From the NCBI GenBank assembly GCA_012730105.1, contig JAAYBJ010000287.1, forward strand, positions 1 to 49,851: a stretch of DNA of 49,851 nt, written 5' to 3'. Shown here one piece after another: positions 1 through 8,341 of the stretch. The notes beneath the pieces are model-generated. The model was not told the origin of the DNA and did no database searches. It saw only the letters and a program-made list of their open reading frames with translations. Every line of letters starts with the position of its first letter. Within the stretch, counting starts at the first letter, position 1. This DNA is from Candidatus Hydrogenedentota bacterium (GTDB taxonomy: Bacteria > Hydrogenedentota > Hydrogenedentia > Hydrogenedentales > CAITNO01). A program made the position numbers and the translations under genes.

Positions 1-1
1 A

Positions 2-154
2 TGGATACAGTATGCCCAGTTCCAAATCTCGAACAGCAACGCGAAAGAAGCCCGTCAAGCCTACCTGAAAGCGCTTAAATTTACTGATAAGGCGGACATT
101 AGCGAACGGCATTATATTACGGAAGAGTTGGAGAGGATAATTGAAGTTCCCTGA
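2..154 (+). CDS. C-terminal tail of an unidentified protein (5' end outside window)
   Basis: An open frame runs from the left edge for 50 codons to a TGA at 152-154. The residues (for example AKEARQAYLKALKFTDKADI) are helical and charged, with alanine and tyrosine spacing like the last helix of a tetratricopeptide repeat, but this is too little to name a family. The C-terminus ends in a glutamate-rich helix followed by VP. It converges on the radical SAM gene, whose stop lies about 18 bases downstream, so the two face tail to tail. The frame could in principle be chance, but the composition looks coding. Confidence 0.5.
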   Translation, partial: WIQYAQFQISNSNAKEARQAYLKALKFTDKADISERHYITEELERIIEVP

Positions 155-172
155 ACCGGCAAAGAGAAGTTT

Positions 173-1591
173 TCAGGGAAACAGCCCCTTAAACATTCTA
201 TCCGCGACAATGGGCAGGTACAGAGGCAACAAACTCCGCTGCGGATAGTCCCGCAGGATCCGGTAGAGCCGGTCGGGTTTCAGAAAGAAGGTCCGGTTCG
301 CTTTCCGCTGGTAGTAGTACAGTTTTTCATCGGACACGGCGGAAAGATTCGCGCGCATGGCGCAGAAATCCATATTGGAGTAGTTTACCGCCGTGAGTTT
401 ATCGGGGTAGTGCTCCAGGGCATAGTCATACAAAGGCGTTCCCGGAAAAGGCGTCACGGTATAGAAGGAGGCGGTATGCAGGCGGGACTCCGTGGCCATA
501 TATATGGTAGCCCGCATTTCATCTTCCGTTTCCTCCGGAAATCCCAGCATCATGAATCCGTTGGTGAAGATTCGCTTGGCTGCAGCAAGTTCCACCGCAT
601 GCAGGAATTTTTCGAGATTCATGTTTTTATGGGTCAACTTTTGTATGCGTGGCGAAGCGCTTTCCAGGGCAAAACTGCAGAAATACATTCCGGACTCCGC
701 CAGTGCGTCCATGGTTTCTTCATCAAGGAGGTCTGCCCGAACGCCATTGGGGAAGGCTATCCTGATACGGATGTCTTTCTTCCGCAGCAAATCGGCAACT
801 TCAATTACCCGGTTGCGCTTGAGGTTAAAGCAATCATCAAGGAACTCAATATCGTTGATATGGTAACGTTCCGTATATAACCTTATTTCATCAACGACTC
901 GTTCCGGTGAGTGAGCGCGGAACCCCCGACCGAAGATATTGTGGCACCACATGCACCCGTAAGGGCAGCCACGGCTTGTTACCATGGAAACATACCGCCG
1001 TCTTGGAATGGGGGCGATGGATTGCACATGCCAATACTTGGGCAAATCGATCAGATCGTAGGCGGGCATGGGCAATGAATCAAGATCTTCAACAATGGGA
1101 ACATTGCCCGGATTGACGGTGATTTCTCCTGAAGCGTTTCGCCATGCCAGGCCGGGGATTGCATCCAGACTTCCATTGCCCAGAAGGGCGTCCAGGTACA
1201 TGGCAAGGCTGATTTCCCCTTCACCGATGAAGGCGGCATCCGCCGGGATATCCTCCATCACGACAGGCCCGAAGGCGGAAACATGCGGTCCACCGATGAT
1301 TATTTTGGTGTCAGGCGAGGCTGCCTGTATGGCCCTGGCCACGATCGGCATCCCTTGGGACGAGGGCGTTATACACCCCAGCCCCACGACATCCGCCTCG
1401 AAATCAAGCGCCATTTTTGCCAGGGCTGCATTGGAACAACCTTCCATGCGCTGGTTGACGACACGAATTTCAACGGGGAAACGCTCGCGCACATACGCGG
1501 CCAGATAAAGCAAGCCCATGGGCGGAGTCGTTAATTGGTACAGGGGGCTTCGCAGGCCTATATTTGCAAGAAAAATCCGTAATTTTTTCAA
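173..1591 (-). CDS. B12-binding-domain radical SAM protein
   Basis: Likely an iron-sulfur radical SAM enzyme with an N-terminal cobalamin-binding-like Rossmann domain (about residues 5-135) and a radical SAM barrel from about residue 195. The cluster motif is visible as C209-PYG-C213-MW-C216, the canonical CxxxCxxC. A conserved FLDDCF stretch and GFMMLGFPEET in the barrel fit the B12-radical SAM superfamily that includes methyltransferases and the HpnJ and BchE groups. The B12 domain lacks the DxHxxG lower-ligand motif; the equivalent stretch is NQRMEGC, so cobalamin would bind without a protein histidine or not at all. The start is TTG at 1591: an in-frame TAG lies five codons upstream and no ATG is available near the domain start. 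It stands alone, divergent from the oxidoreductase block. The substrate cannot be told. Confidence 0.85.
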   Translation of the reverse strand: MKKLRIFLANIGLRSPLYQLTTPPMGLLYLAAYVRERFPVEIRVVNQRMEGCSNAALAKMALDFEADVVGLGCITPSSQGMPIVARAIQAASPDTKIIIGGPHVSAFGPVVMEDIPADAAFIGEGEISLAMYLDALLGNGSLDAIPGLAWRNASGEITVNPGNVPIVEDLDSLPMPAYDLIDLPKYWHVQSIAPIPRRRYVSMVTSRGCPYGCMWCHNIFGRGFRAHSPERVVDEIRLYTERYHINDIEFLDDCFNLKRNRVIEVADLLRKKDIRIRIAFPNGVRADLLDEETMDALAESGMYFCSFALESASPRIQKLTHKNMNLEKFLHAVELAAAKRIFTNGFMMLGFPEETEDEMRATIYMATESRLHTASFYTVTPFPGTPLYDYALEHYPDKLTAVNYSNMDFCAMRANLSAVSDEKLYYYQRKANRTFFLKPDRLYRILRDYPQRSLLPLYLPIVADRMFKGLFP

Positions 1592-2033
1592 AAGAGGCTA
1601 CCTGATTGGGAACACCATATTAGAACCGTGACATACAAAGGAACAGGCCTTCACCGGCTGTGAATATTCGAAAATTCAGTCCATCATCATCTGCATGCAA
1701 AAGCAATAAACCTTGTAAGACATCATCCCGCACGGTGTTTGTCATAAGCGATGCAATTCCGTTCATTTTTACAAAACAGTCTACGAAACCGTCTTATTCG
1801 GGAAATGCTAAACAATAGTACCATTCTTTACAAGATTTCGGCAAACTTCCCAGGAGTATGAATCTCATAGGTAATTTGGAAACGTTTCCACGGAATTCAA
1901 AGAACTTATTGTTTTTTCTGATAGAATATTTTTGATAAGGTGCAAAACGCAGGCGTACACCTTGATTTGATATAGTTGTTACGCACGCTGATGCAAAGGT
2001 ATAAGTCTACGATACTCTTAGAAGGAAAATTTG
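1592..2033. other. Intergenic region between divergent radical SAM and oxidoreductase genes
   Basis: About 440 bases without a credible gene, AT-rich compared with the flanking coding sequence. It must contain the promoters of two divergent genes. The one clear signal is the perfect palindrome at 1877-1890. Downstream of it TAGAAT (1922-1927) resembles a -10 box, but I see no good -35 partner. GAAGGA (2021-2026) is the ribosome binding site of the next gene, seven bases before its ATG. Confidence 0.6.
1877..1890. promoter_or_regulatory. LacI/GalR-family operator-like palindrome
   Basis: TGGAAACGTTTCCA is a perfect 14-bp palindrome with the central CG and flanking A/T steps typical of LacI-family (GalR/CcpA-like) operators. 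It lies about 145 bases before the ATG of the first oxidoreductase gene and about 290 bases from the radical SAM start, in the right place to control the sugar-oxidising block. No LacI-family regulator is encoded in this window. The palindrome is seen directly; its role is inferred. Confidence 0.5.
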
Positions 2034-3410
2034 ATGAAGAAAGAAATCTCTCCGAGAGGAATTAACCGCCGTGAATTTATGGCCGCAAGCACGGCCTTCT
2101 CCCTGTTTACAATTGTGCCCCGCCACGTCCTGGCGGCCTCGGGACAGGCCGCCCCCAGCGATAGACTGAACATGGCTTGTATCGGGGTGGGGGGGATGAT
2201 GGGTTCCGGCGATGTGCTGGGTGTCAGCAGTGAGAACATAGGCGCCCTTTGCGACGTCGACGACAATGAAATGGCAAAAACGGCAGCCATGCTACCCGAG
2301 GCTAGGGTGTATAAAGACTTCCGAGAAATGCTGGACAAAGAGTATAAACACCTGGACGCGGTCACCGTCACCATACCCGACCACATGCACGCCACTGCGG
2401 CCTTGTGGGCCATGGAACGCGGCCTTTCGGTACATTGCCAGAAACCGCTGACCCAGAGTGTCTGGGAGGCCCGGCTTCTGACCAAGGCAGCCCGGAAATA
2501 CAACGTGGTCACCCAGATGGGCAACCAGGGATATTCCTGCGAGGCGACCCGGGTGGCCTGCGAAATGATCTGGAACGGGGACATCGGCGATGTTATCGAG
2601 GTGCATTCCTACAGCGGCGGCGGATTTGCCCGGGACATCACCGAATGGCCGCCCGTGGAGGAGGTGCCGAAAACGCTGGACTGGAACCTGTGGCTGGGAA
2701 GAACCGAAGAAAAACCGTACAGTTCCAAAATACACCCGATCAACTGGCGAGGGTTCCAGAACTATGGCTCCCAGATGATAGGCGACTGGGGTATCCATCA
2801 ACTGGGGCCGGCCAACTGGGCCTTGCAGTTGAGCAATCCGACCAGTGTCGAATGCGTCGCTGTGGAAGGGGTGAATCCTGTCACCTATCCCCATTACGCC
2901 TGCAGGATGGAATTCCCGGAACGTCCCAACCCTTATGTGCCCTCGGGGAAAATGCCCCCGGTAACGGTCTATTGGTACGAAGGGACTATGGCGGGAACCT
3001 TTCAGCCGCCCGAAGGCCTGACCCAGGAGGATGTGCAGGATTTCAATGAGATCATTGTCGGCACCAAAGGCTTTATCGGCACCAAGGGAAGGGGCGAGAG
3101 CGTCAGCCTGCTGCCTGTAGCGAAAATGAAGGACTACCAACCGCCCGCGCCGGTGCTCAAACGTGTTACTGCCGGACATTATGACAACTTCCTGCAGGGC
3201 TGCAAAGGCGGAGAGGCGCCCTGTTCCAACTTCAGCATCGCAGGCCCCTTCACCGAATGGCTGCTGCTGGGCTCCATCTGCTGGCGCTTCCCCCATGAAA
3301 AACTGCTGTGGGACGGGCCAAACCTCCGTTTTACCAACAATGACAAGGCAAACGAATATGTAAAACCCGCCTTCCGCAAAGGCTGGGAACTGAACGACAT
3401 CCAGGCATAA
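2034..3410 (+). CDS. Tat-exported Gfo/Idh/MocA family oxidoreductase (first of three)
   Basis: An NAD(P)-dependent sugar or polyol dehydrogenase-like protein, probably periplasmic. It opens with a twin-arginine signal (NRREFMAAS, R12-R13, then a hydrophobic stretch ending near VLA). The Rossmann dinucleotide site follows (IGVGGMMGSGD, about residues 52-62). The usual EKP motif reads CQKPLTQS, a variant common in the bacterial Tat-exported branch, and the family signature QMGNQGYS follows. The C-terminal substrate domain includes GDWGIHQLGPANWAL. The ATG at 2034 is preferred over an adjacent TTG because GAAGGA sits seven bases upstream. It is followed after 25 bases by the DUF1080 gene, suggesting an operon. 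The substrate is unknown; relatives oxidise or reduce glycosides at a sugar hydroxyl. Confidence 0.88.
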   Translation: MKKEISPRGINRREFMAASTAFSLFTIVPRHVLAASGQAAPSDRLNMACIGVGGMMGSGDVLGVSSENIGALCDVDDNEMAKTAAMLPEARVYKDFREMLDKEYKHLDAVTVTIPDHMHATAALWAMERGLSVHCQKPLTQSVWEARLLTKAARKYNVVTQMGNQGYSCEATRVACEMIWNGDIGDVIEVHSYSGGGFARDITEWPPVEEVPKTLDWNLWLGRTEEKPYSSKIHPINWRGFQNYGSQMIGDWGIHQLGPANWALQLSNPTSVECVAVEGVNPVTYPHYACRMEFPERPNPYVPSGKMPPVTVYWYEGTMAGTFQPPEGLTQEDVQDFNEIIVGTKGFIGTKGRGESVSLLPVAKMKDYQPPAPVLKRVTAGHYDNFLQGCKGGEAPCSNFSIAGPFTEWLLLGSICWRFPHEKLLWDGPNLRFTNNDKANEYVKPAFRKGWELNDIQA

Positions 3411-3435
3411 TCCATAACCGGGAAAGGTGTGAACA

Positions 3436-4035
3436 ATGAATGCAAAATTTCTGTGGCGTTGTATCTTGGGCGGCCTGCTCCTTCTCAGTCCCATGCTCGG
3501 GGCTGAGGAGTGCGAACGAATCCCATTATTTAACGGCAAAAACCTTGAAGGTTGGTCCATACTCGGGTGCGAAGCAAGGGCTGACAATGGGGACATCCTC
3601 ATTGAAGACGGGAACGGCCTGATACAGACCGAGGCCAAATATTCCGATTTTGTGCTGGAATTCGACTGGAAACCCTTGGCGAAGGACAACTGGGACAGCG
3701 GCGTTTACTTCCGCTATGACGAGGTTCCCAAGGGCAAACCCTGGCCCGCGCGTTACCAGGCCAACCTGCGCAAAGGCATGGAAGGCAATGTGGAAGGCAT
3801 CGAAGGCGCCGTCAGCGAGGGACTGATTAAGGAACATGACTGGAACGCGTTCAAACTGACTGTCAAGGGAAACGCCGTTGAACTTGAAATCAACGGTAAA
3901 CCCGCCTGGAAGGCCGATGGACTGTCCGGCCCCGCCTCCGGATTCATCGCTCTGCAGGCGGAGGTGCCGAACGGGGGACAACACCGGTTCAGGAATCTCT
4001 ATTTGTGGACGAGAAAGAGTATACGGGACAAATAG
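3436..4035 (+). CDS. DUF1080 (3-keto-disaccharide hydrolase-type) secreted protein
   Basis: A 199-residue exported protein with a Sec signal peptide (residues 1 to about 23, ending LGA) followed by one DUF1080 domain. The family hallmark appears at once: IPLFNGKNLEGWSI (about 28-41), then the concanavalin-like beta-sandwich with LEFDWKP, DSGVYFRYDE and GFIALQAEVPNG. Some family members hydrolyse 3-keto-glycosides made by Gfo/Idh/MocA dehydrogenases, and this copy lies 25 bases after such an oxidoreductase, which fits a shared periplasmic pathway. The ATG at 3436 has GGAAAGG just upstream. The domain assignment is firm; the catalytic role is inferred from family and neighbours. Confidence 0.85.
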   Translation: MNAKFLWRCILGGLLLLSPMLGAEECERIPLFNGKNLEGWSILGCEARADNGDILIEDGNGLIQTEAKYSDFVLEFDWKPLAKDNWDSGVYFRYDEVPKGKPWPARYQANLRKGMEGNVEGIEGAVSEGLIKEHDWNAFKLTVKGNAVELEINGKPAWKADGLSGPASGFIALQAEVPNGGQHRFRNLYLWTRKSIRDK

Positions 4036-4135
4036 CATTGTGGCTGTATCCGATTGTTTTCTTGATAACTCCAAGGTAAGTTATGATAACTGAAAATCAC
4101 AGGGATAATAATCCTCTTAAAACTAGGGAAACGCT

Positions 4136-4513
4136 ATGAGTGCTTGGGTGACTGTAGTTATCATTATAGTAACGCTGATTTTTCTGGCAGTCATTACAGA
4201 TAAGATCAAGCAACGTAAAATACACAGGGAAGCTTCAAAAATACTTCCGGAAGTGAGACTGCATATACAGACCGGTCGGCATTACAATATTTTTCTGAGT
4301 CATGGAAAGATGCTCAATAATGTGCGTTTTCTAGGTATATCTCCATCTCATAATCCCACCGACTATCCATTGCCTTTCGTTCTCTGTTCATGGATAATTG
4401 TGGAATATCCTGATGGTAGGAGAGCGTATTTAAAACCCGAATCCATCAGATACTATGAAGATTTTTCCGGAAGTGACCTTGAATCTCAGGCAAACAAGAA
4501 TATTAACGCTTAA
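4136..4513 (+). CDS. Small single-pass membrane protein of unknown function
   Basis: 125 residues. One strongly hydrophobic segment (about residues 4-23, VTVVIIIVTLIFLAVIT) is followed by a basic stretch (KIKQRKIHR), so the rest should be cytoplasmic. The soluble part (about 35-125) contains SHGKMLNNVRFLGISPSH and WIIVEYPDGRRAYLKPESIRYYED, which look like a small beta-rich domain. I do not recognise a family. It has its own ribosome binding region (AGGGAAACGCT before ATG) and sits between DUF1080 and the second oxidoreductase, on the same strand. It is more AT-rich than the neighbouring enzymes. Confidence 0.7.
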   Translation: MSAWVTVVIIIVTLIFLAVITDKIKQRKIHREASKILPEVRLHIQTGRHYNIFLSHGKMLNNVRFLGISPSHNPTDYPLPFVLCSWIIVEYPDGRRAYLKPESIRYYEDFSGSDLESQANKNINA

Positions 4514-4558
4514 TCTCATTGTGTCAGCGCATAAAGAAATTTACATAAGAAGGAAATA

Positions 4559-5899
4559 ATGATGATTAAAACTCCGGAACGTGTTACTCGCAGAGAATTT
4601 GGAAAACGTTCTTTGGCCGCGGCCTCAGCGGCAGTGGCATTTCCCGCCATAATTCCTTCGTCCGCTTTGGGTCTGAGCGGCACGACCGCGCCCAGCAACC
4701 GCGTGGTGGTCGGTTGCATCGGTGTGGGGGACCGGGGGAGTTACCTGCTGGAAACTGTCCTGCAGGAAAAAGGCGCCCAGGTGGTGGCCGTATGCGATGT
4801 GAAAACCGACCGGCGCGAGCGGGCCTGCAAGATGGTGAACGACTTTTATGAAAACCAGGACTGCGCCGCATACGTCGAATACGAAAAAGTGGTCGGCCGC
4901 GACGACCTCGACGCCTGTATCATCGCCTCCTGCGACCACTGGCACGCGCTGCTTTCCCTGGCGGCTACGAAAGCGGGGAAGGGGGTCTATTGTGAAAAAC
5001 CGCTTTCGGTCAGCATGGAACAGAATCGGGCACTGCGCGAGGCCGTGCGCGCCAAGAAAACCGTGTTTCAGTTCGGCACCCAACAACGCTCTGACGAAAA
5101 ATTTCTGCAGGCCTGCGAATTGGTGCGCAACGGACGCATCGGCCAGTTGAAATCCATCAATGTCTGGTCACCGGAAAGCGCCTCCGGCGGTCCCCTTGAA
5201 GAGGCGCCCGTTCCGGCCAACCTGGATTATGAACGTTGGCTGGGACCCGCCCCTCTCAAGCCCTACACCAAGGAGCGTGATTCCAATGCCTGGTGGTGGT
5301 TTATCGAGGATTACGCCCTCGGTTTTATCGCGGGGTGGGGGATACATCCCCTGGATATCGCCCTGTGGGGCGCGGGCGACCTCATGCGCACCCCGGTTGT
5401 CGTGGAGGGTACGGGTGTTTTCCCCAAAGAGGGCCTGTGTAATACCGCCACGAAATGGGAGGTGCGCCTGAAATATGAAAGCGGCATTGAAATAGACTAT
5501 CGGTCCCAGCCCGCGCCCGGGGAATGGGTAGAACGCTACGGCCTCACCGACAGCCACGGTACCGCCTTTGAAGGCACGGAAGGCTGGGTGGCGGTGAACA
5601 GGAACGATATCACCGCTTCCAAAGAGGGACTGGCGCGGGACAAGATCAAAGACGATGAAATCCGCCTCTACAAAAGCCGCCATCACATGCGTAATTTTGT
5701 GGAATGTGTGCGGGACGGCAAAGACCCGGTATCACCCATCGAGGAAGCCGTTGATGGGGACGCCCTGTGCCATATCAGCGATATCGCCATCCGGCTGAAC
5801 CGGCCGCTGCGCTGGGATCCTGCGCTGGAACGCTTTGAGAATGATGATGGGGCCAACGCCCGGCTTACCCGTCCCATCCGCGAACCGTGGAATGTGTAA
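4559..5899 (+). CDS. Tat-exported Gfo/Idh/MocA family oxidoreductase (second of three)
   Basis: 446 residues with a twin-arginine signal (TRREFGKRS, R11-R12, then an alanine-rich hydrophobic core up to SALG), so probably periplasmic. The dinucleotide site is IGVGDRGSYLLE (about 55-66). The catalytic-lysine motif is the canonical YCEKPLS, unlike the CQKP of the other two copies. The C-terminal domain carries WGIHPLDIALWGAGD. Its sequence is clearly different from the other two, so this is not a recent duplication. Two adjacent ATGs (4559 and 4562) follow AAGAAGGA at 4547-4554; I take the first. The substrate is unknown; context suggests a role with the DUF1080 protein in oxidative sugar processing. 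Confidence 0.87.
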   Translation: MMIKTPERVTRREFGKRSLAAASAAVAFPAIIPSSALGLSGTTAPSNRVVVGCIGVGDRGSYLLETVLQEKGAQVVAVCDVKTDRRERACKMVNDFYENQDCAAYVEYEKVVGRDDLDACIIASCDHWHALLSLAATKAGKGVYCEKPLSVSMEQNRALREAVRAKKTVFQFGTQQRSDEKFLQACELVRNGRIGQLKSINVWSPESASGGPLEEAPVPANLDYERWLGPAPLKPYTKERDSNAWWWFIEDYALGFIAGWGIHPLDIALWGAGDLMRTPVVVEGTGVFPKEGLCNTATKWEVRLKYESGIEIDYRSQPAPGEWVERYGLTDSHGTAFEGTEGWVAVNRNDITASKEGLARDKIKDDEIRLYKSRHHMRNFVECVRDGKDPVSPIEEAVDGDALCHISDIAIRLNRPLRWDPALERFENDDGANARLTRPIREPWNV

Positions 5900-5983
5900 C
5901 AGGATGCTCCGTGATCACGAGAGACTTCAGATATTCCATTTCTCCGCATTTCGGAATTAAAATAACAGCATAGAGGATTTGCC

Positions 5984-6874
5984 ATGCTAAAAGCGGTAAA
6001 AGCTGTGCAATTATTTTGGTCCTTCCTGTTGCTCATCGTCTTTGGGTTGGGATATATGATTTCTTTGGGCAATGGTCAAGAAAAACCGCTTTCCATCCTG
6101 CTGTTGACTGTGGGGGCTGTCGTCTATATAGCGGTGGCGTTTCTCTGTCAATATAATTATCGTATTGCATGGTGGCTGGCCGTACTCATACCAGCGGTTC
6201 CCCTTTGTTTATCTCTGCCGGGCGTACTGCTTAACATGTGGATGTTTTGTACGGGGCATGACCTGTATCTGGATTCGCCGGCCACCATTCTTATTGTGGG
6301 AATCTATGCGATTGTGCTGGATTTGCCAGCCTTATTCCTCTATTTCGGCATGTTCATCGAGCGCAGGACGATAATCGCAATTCTCTTTGACAGGGCCCAG
6401 AACCACCCACCTGTTGGAAAAGCCGAGCAGTTGGTCACCTTGTACGGCATCAAATGGATTCTGTTGGGATGGGCACTTATCCTGATCCTGTACTATGGCC
6501 TGGCCTTTGCCAACGTGATGATAAGACCGGAAAATGAGATATACTACACCATCATGTTTTTTGGCGCGACAGCGTATCTTCTCGCCACGATAAAGTGCTT
6601 TTCCGATAATCGGGTGGCCTGGATGGCTGTTCTGCTGCTACCACTTGGGCCAATCACCCGGAATGTGTTTGCGTTGATTCATTACCTACGGATCAAAGAG
6701 GGTATTGGGGAAATGGATATGGGTCTTGGCAATAATTATGATGCCATAGAAGCCATCCTGTTCTTTGTCCTGCCCATGCTGTTGTTGTACTACCAACTTT
6801 TCCATCAAAGAAAAGAGTTATCCAGTATCCTCTTAAAAAAGAAATCGCTTGACCTTCAAGAAAGTAGGGGATAA
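5984..6874 (+). CDS. Polytopic membrane protein of unknown function
   Basis: 296 residues with about seven or eight hydrophobic segments (roughly 9-28, 38-56, 62-82, 98-121, 155-175, 187-203, 208-226 and 251-270) and a short basic cytoplasmic tail (LLKKKSLDLQE). I recognise no family signature; no transporter or permease motif is evident. GAGGA lies nine bases before the ATG. It sits between the second and third Tat oxidoreductase genes on the same strand. A membrane partner for the block (transport or electron transfer) is possible, but nothing in the sequence proves it. Confidence 0.72.
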   Translation: MLKAVKAVQLFWSFLLLIVFGLGYMISLGNGQEKPLSILLLTVGAVVYIAVAFLCQYNYRIAWWLAVLIPAVPLCLSLPGVLLNMWMFCTGHDLYLDSPATILIVGIYAIVLDLPALFLYFGMFIERRTIIAILFDRAQNHPPVGKAEQLVTLYGIKWILLGWALILILYYGLAFANVMIRPENEIYYTIMFFGATAYLLATIKCFSDNRVAWMAVLLLPLGPITRNVFALIHYLRIKEGIGEMDMGLGNNYDAIEAILFFVLPMLLLYYQLFHQRKELSSILLKKKSLDLQESRG

Positions 6875-6967
6875 ATGACAGAATTTAAGATTTAGGACTT
6901 GCCAATTTGATGTGAAAATGCAAAACCATAAAGATGTTATCTTTTTGACATAAGGAACTCTTTCTAC

Positions 6968-8341
6968 ATGCATACCGATTCCCTGACACGTCGTGCCTTT
7001 CTGGCAACGACGACAACAAGCGCGGTGCTGGCCACTCGGACAACACGCGCCAATACGGCCCGGGTGGTGCCAGGCCGAATATCTCCCAATGAGAAACTCA
7101 ATATCGCCGCCGTCGGTATCGGGGGCATGGGACGTTCCAATATTGACGCCTGCGCCACGGAAAATATTGTCGCCCTCTGTGATGTGGATGAGCAGTATGC
7201 TGCCGATACGTTCAAGACCCACGAGAAGGCGCGCCGGTATCGGGATTTCCGCGACATGCTGGACAAGGAAGCGAAAAATATAGATGCCGTAATTGTGGCC
7301 ACGCCGGACCATACGCACGCGGTTATTGTCATGGCAGCCCTGCGCGCCGGAAAACATGTGTATTGTCAGAAACCACTTGCCCACAGCATTTATGAAGTCC
7401 GCAAACTCACCGAAACAGCTCGGGAAGCGGGCGTCCAGACACAGATGGGCAACCAGGGCCATTCCTCCGAGCAAATCCGCCGTCTTCGCGAATGGGTACA
7501 GTCGGGCGCCATCGGTAATGTCCGGGAGGTACATGCGTGGAGCGACCGCCCGGTCGGCGGCGATCCATGGTCGGACTTTCCCATTATGAAACGACCCGAA
7601 GATACGCCGCCCGTGCCGGATACACTGGACTGGGACTTATGGCTGGGTCCGGCCCGGGAACGCCCGTACCATCCCGTCTACCATCCTATGTCCTGGCGCG
7701 GCTTCTGGGATTTCGGGACCGGCGCATTGGGTGACATGGGCTGCCACATTCTTGATCCCGCCTTCTGGGCCTTGGATTTGGGATCGCCTGAAAGTGTTCA
7801 GGCAACCACCACCCATTATGAACCCGGGGTCAGCGAAGAAACCTTTCCCCGGGCCTCCATTGTGCGCTACCAGTTCCCGGCGCGGGGAAGCATGCCGCCC
7901 GTAAAACTCACTTGGTATGACGGACGCCTTAAACCTCCCATTCCCGCCGATTTTGAACCGGGGCGTACCTTGGACAGCAACGGCGCTATTCTTATCGGAG
8001 ACCAGGGCACGGCCATACACGGTTCTCATGGCGCGGGCGGGCTGCAGTTCCTGCCCCGGGCAAAGATGCGTGATAAAGGCCCTGAAAAAACACTGCCCCG
8101 GGTGCCCCAGCGCGATGGCGCCCATGAACAGGATTGGATTCGCGCCTGCAAGGACGGGCATCCCGCCAGTTCCAGTTTTGAGTATGGCGGCCCCCTGACC
8201 GAAATGGTCCTCCTGGGGGTGCTCGCCATGCGCGCCAAGGACCGCGAACTGGAATGGGACGCGGCGAACCTGCGAATAACCAACGACCCGGAAGCAAACG
8301 CGCTGGTTAATCCGCCATACCGAACGGGATGGAAACTATAA
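6968..8341 (+). CDS. Tat-exported Gfo/Idh/MocA family oxidoreductase (third of three)
   Basis: 457 residues. A twin-arginine signal (LTRRAFLATTTTS, R8-R9) predicts export. The Rossmann site is VGIGGMGRSN (about 49-58). The EKP motif is CQKPLAHSI and the family signature QMGNQGHSSEQ follows, making it close to the first copy (CQKPLTQS, QMGNQGYS), while the second copy has CEKP. The C-terminal domain includes ALGDMGCHILDPAFWALDLG. The gene ends with TAA at 8339-8341, overlapping by six bases the stop of the convergent beta-helix gene. Probably an exported sugar dehydrogenase; the substrate cannot be read from sequence. Confidence 0.87.
   Translation: MHTDSLTRRAFLATTTTSAVLATRTTRANTARVVPGRISPNEKLNIAAVGIGGMGRSNIDACATENIVALCDVDEQYAADTFKTHEKARRYRDFRDMLDKEAKNIDAVIVATPDHTHAVIVMAALRAGKHVYCQKPLAHSIYEVRKLTETAREAGVQTQMGNQGHSSEQIRRLREWVQSGAIGNVREVHAWSDRPVGGDPWSDFPIMKRPEDTPPVPDTLDWDLWLGPARERPYHPVYHPMSWRGFWDFGTGALGDMGCHILDPAFWALDLGSPESVQATTTHYEPGVSEETFPRASIVRYQFPARGSMPPVKLTWYDGRLKPPIPADFEPGRTLDSNGAILIGDQGTAIHGSHGAGGLQFLPRAKMRDKGPEKTLPRVPQRDGAHEQDWIRACKDGHPASSSFEYGGPLTEMVLLGVLAMRAKDRELEWDAANLRITNDPEANALVNPPYRTGWKL

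Noticed and set aside
2034-8341. Recent triplication of one oxidoreductase gene
   Set aside because: The three proteins differ through their whole length, including the EKP/QKP motif, so they are old paralogues rather than a fresh duplication.
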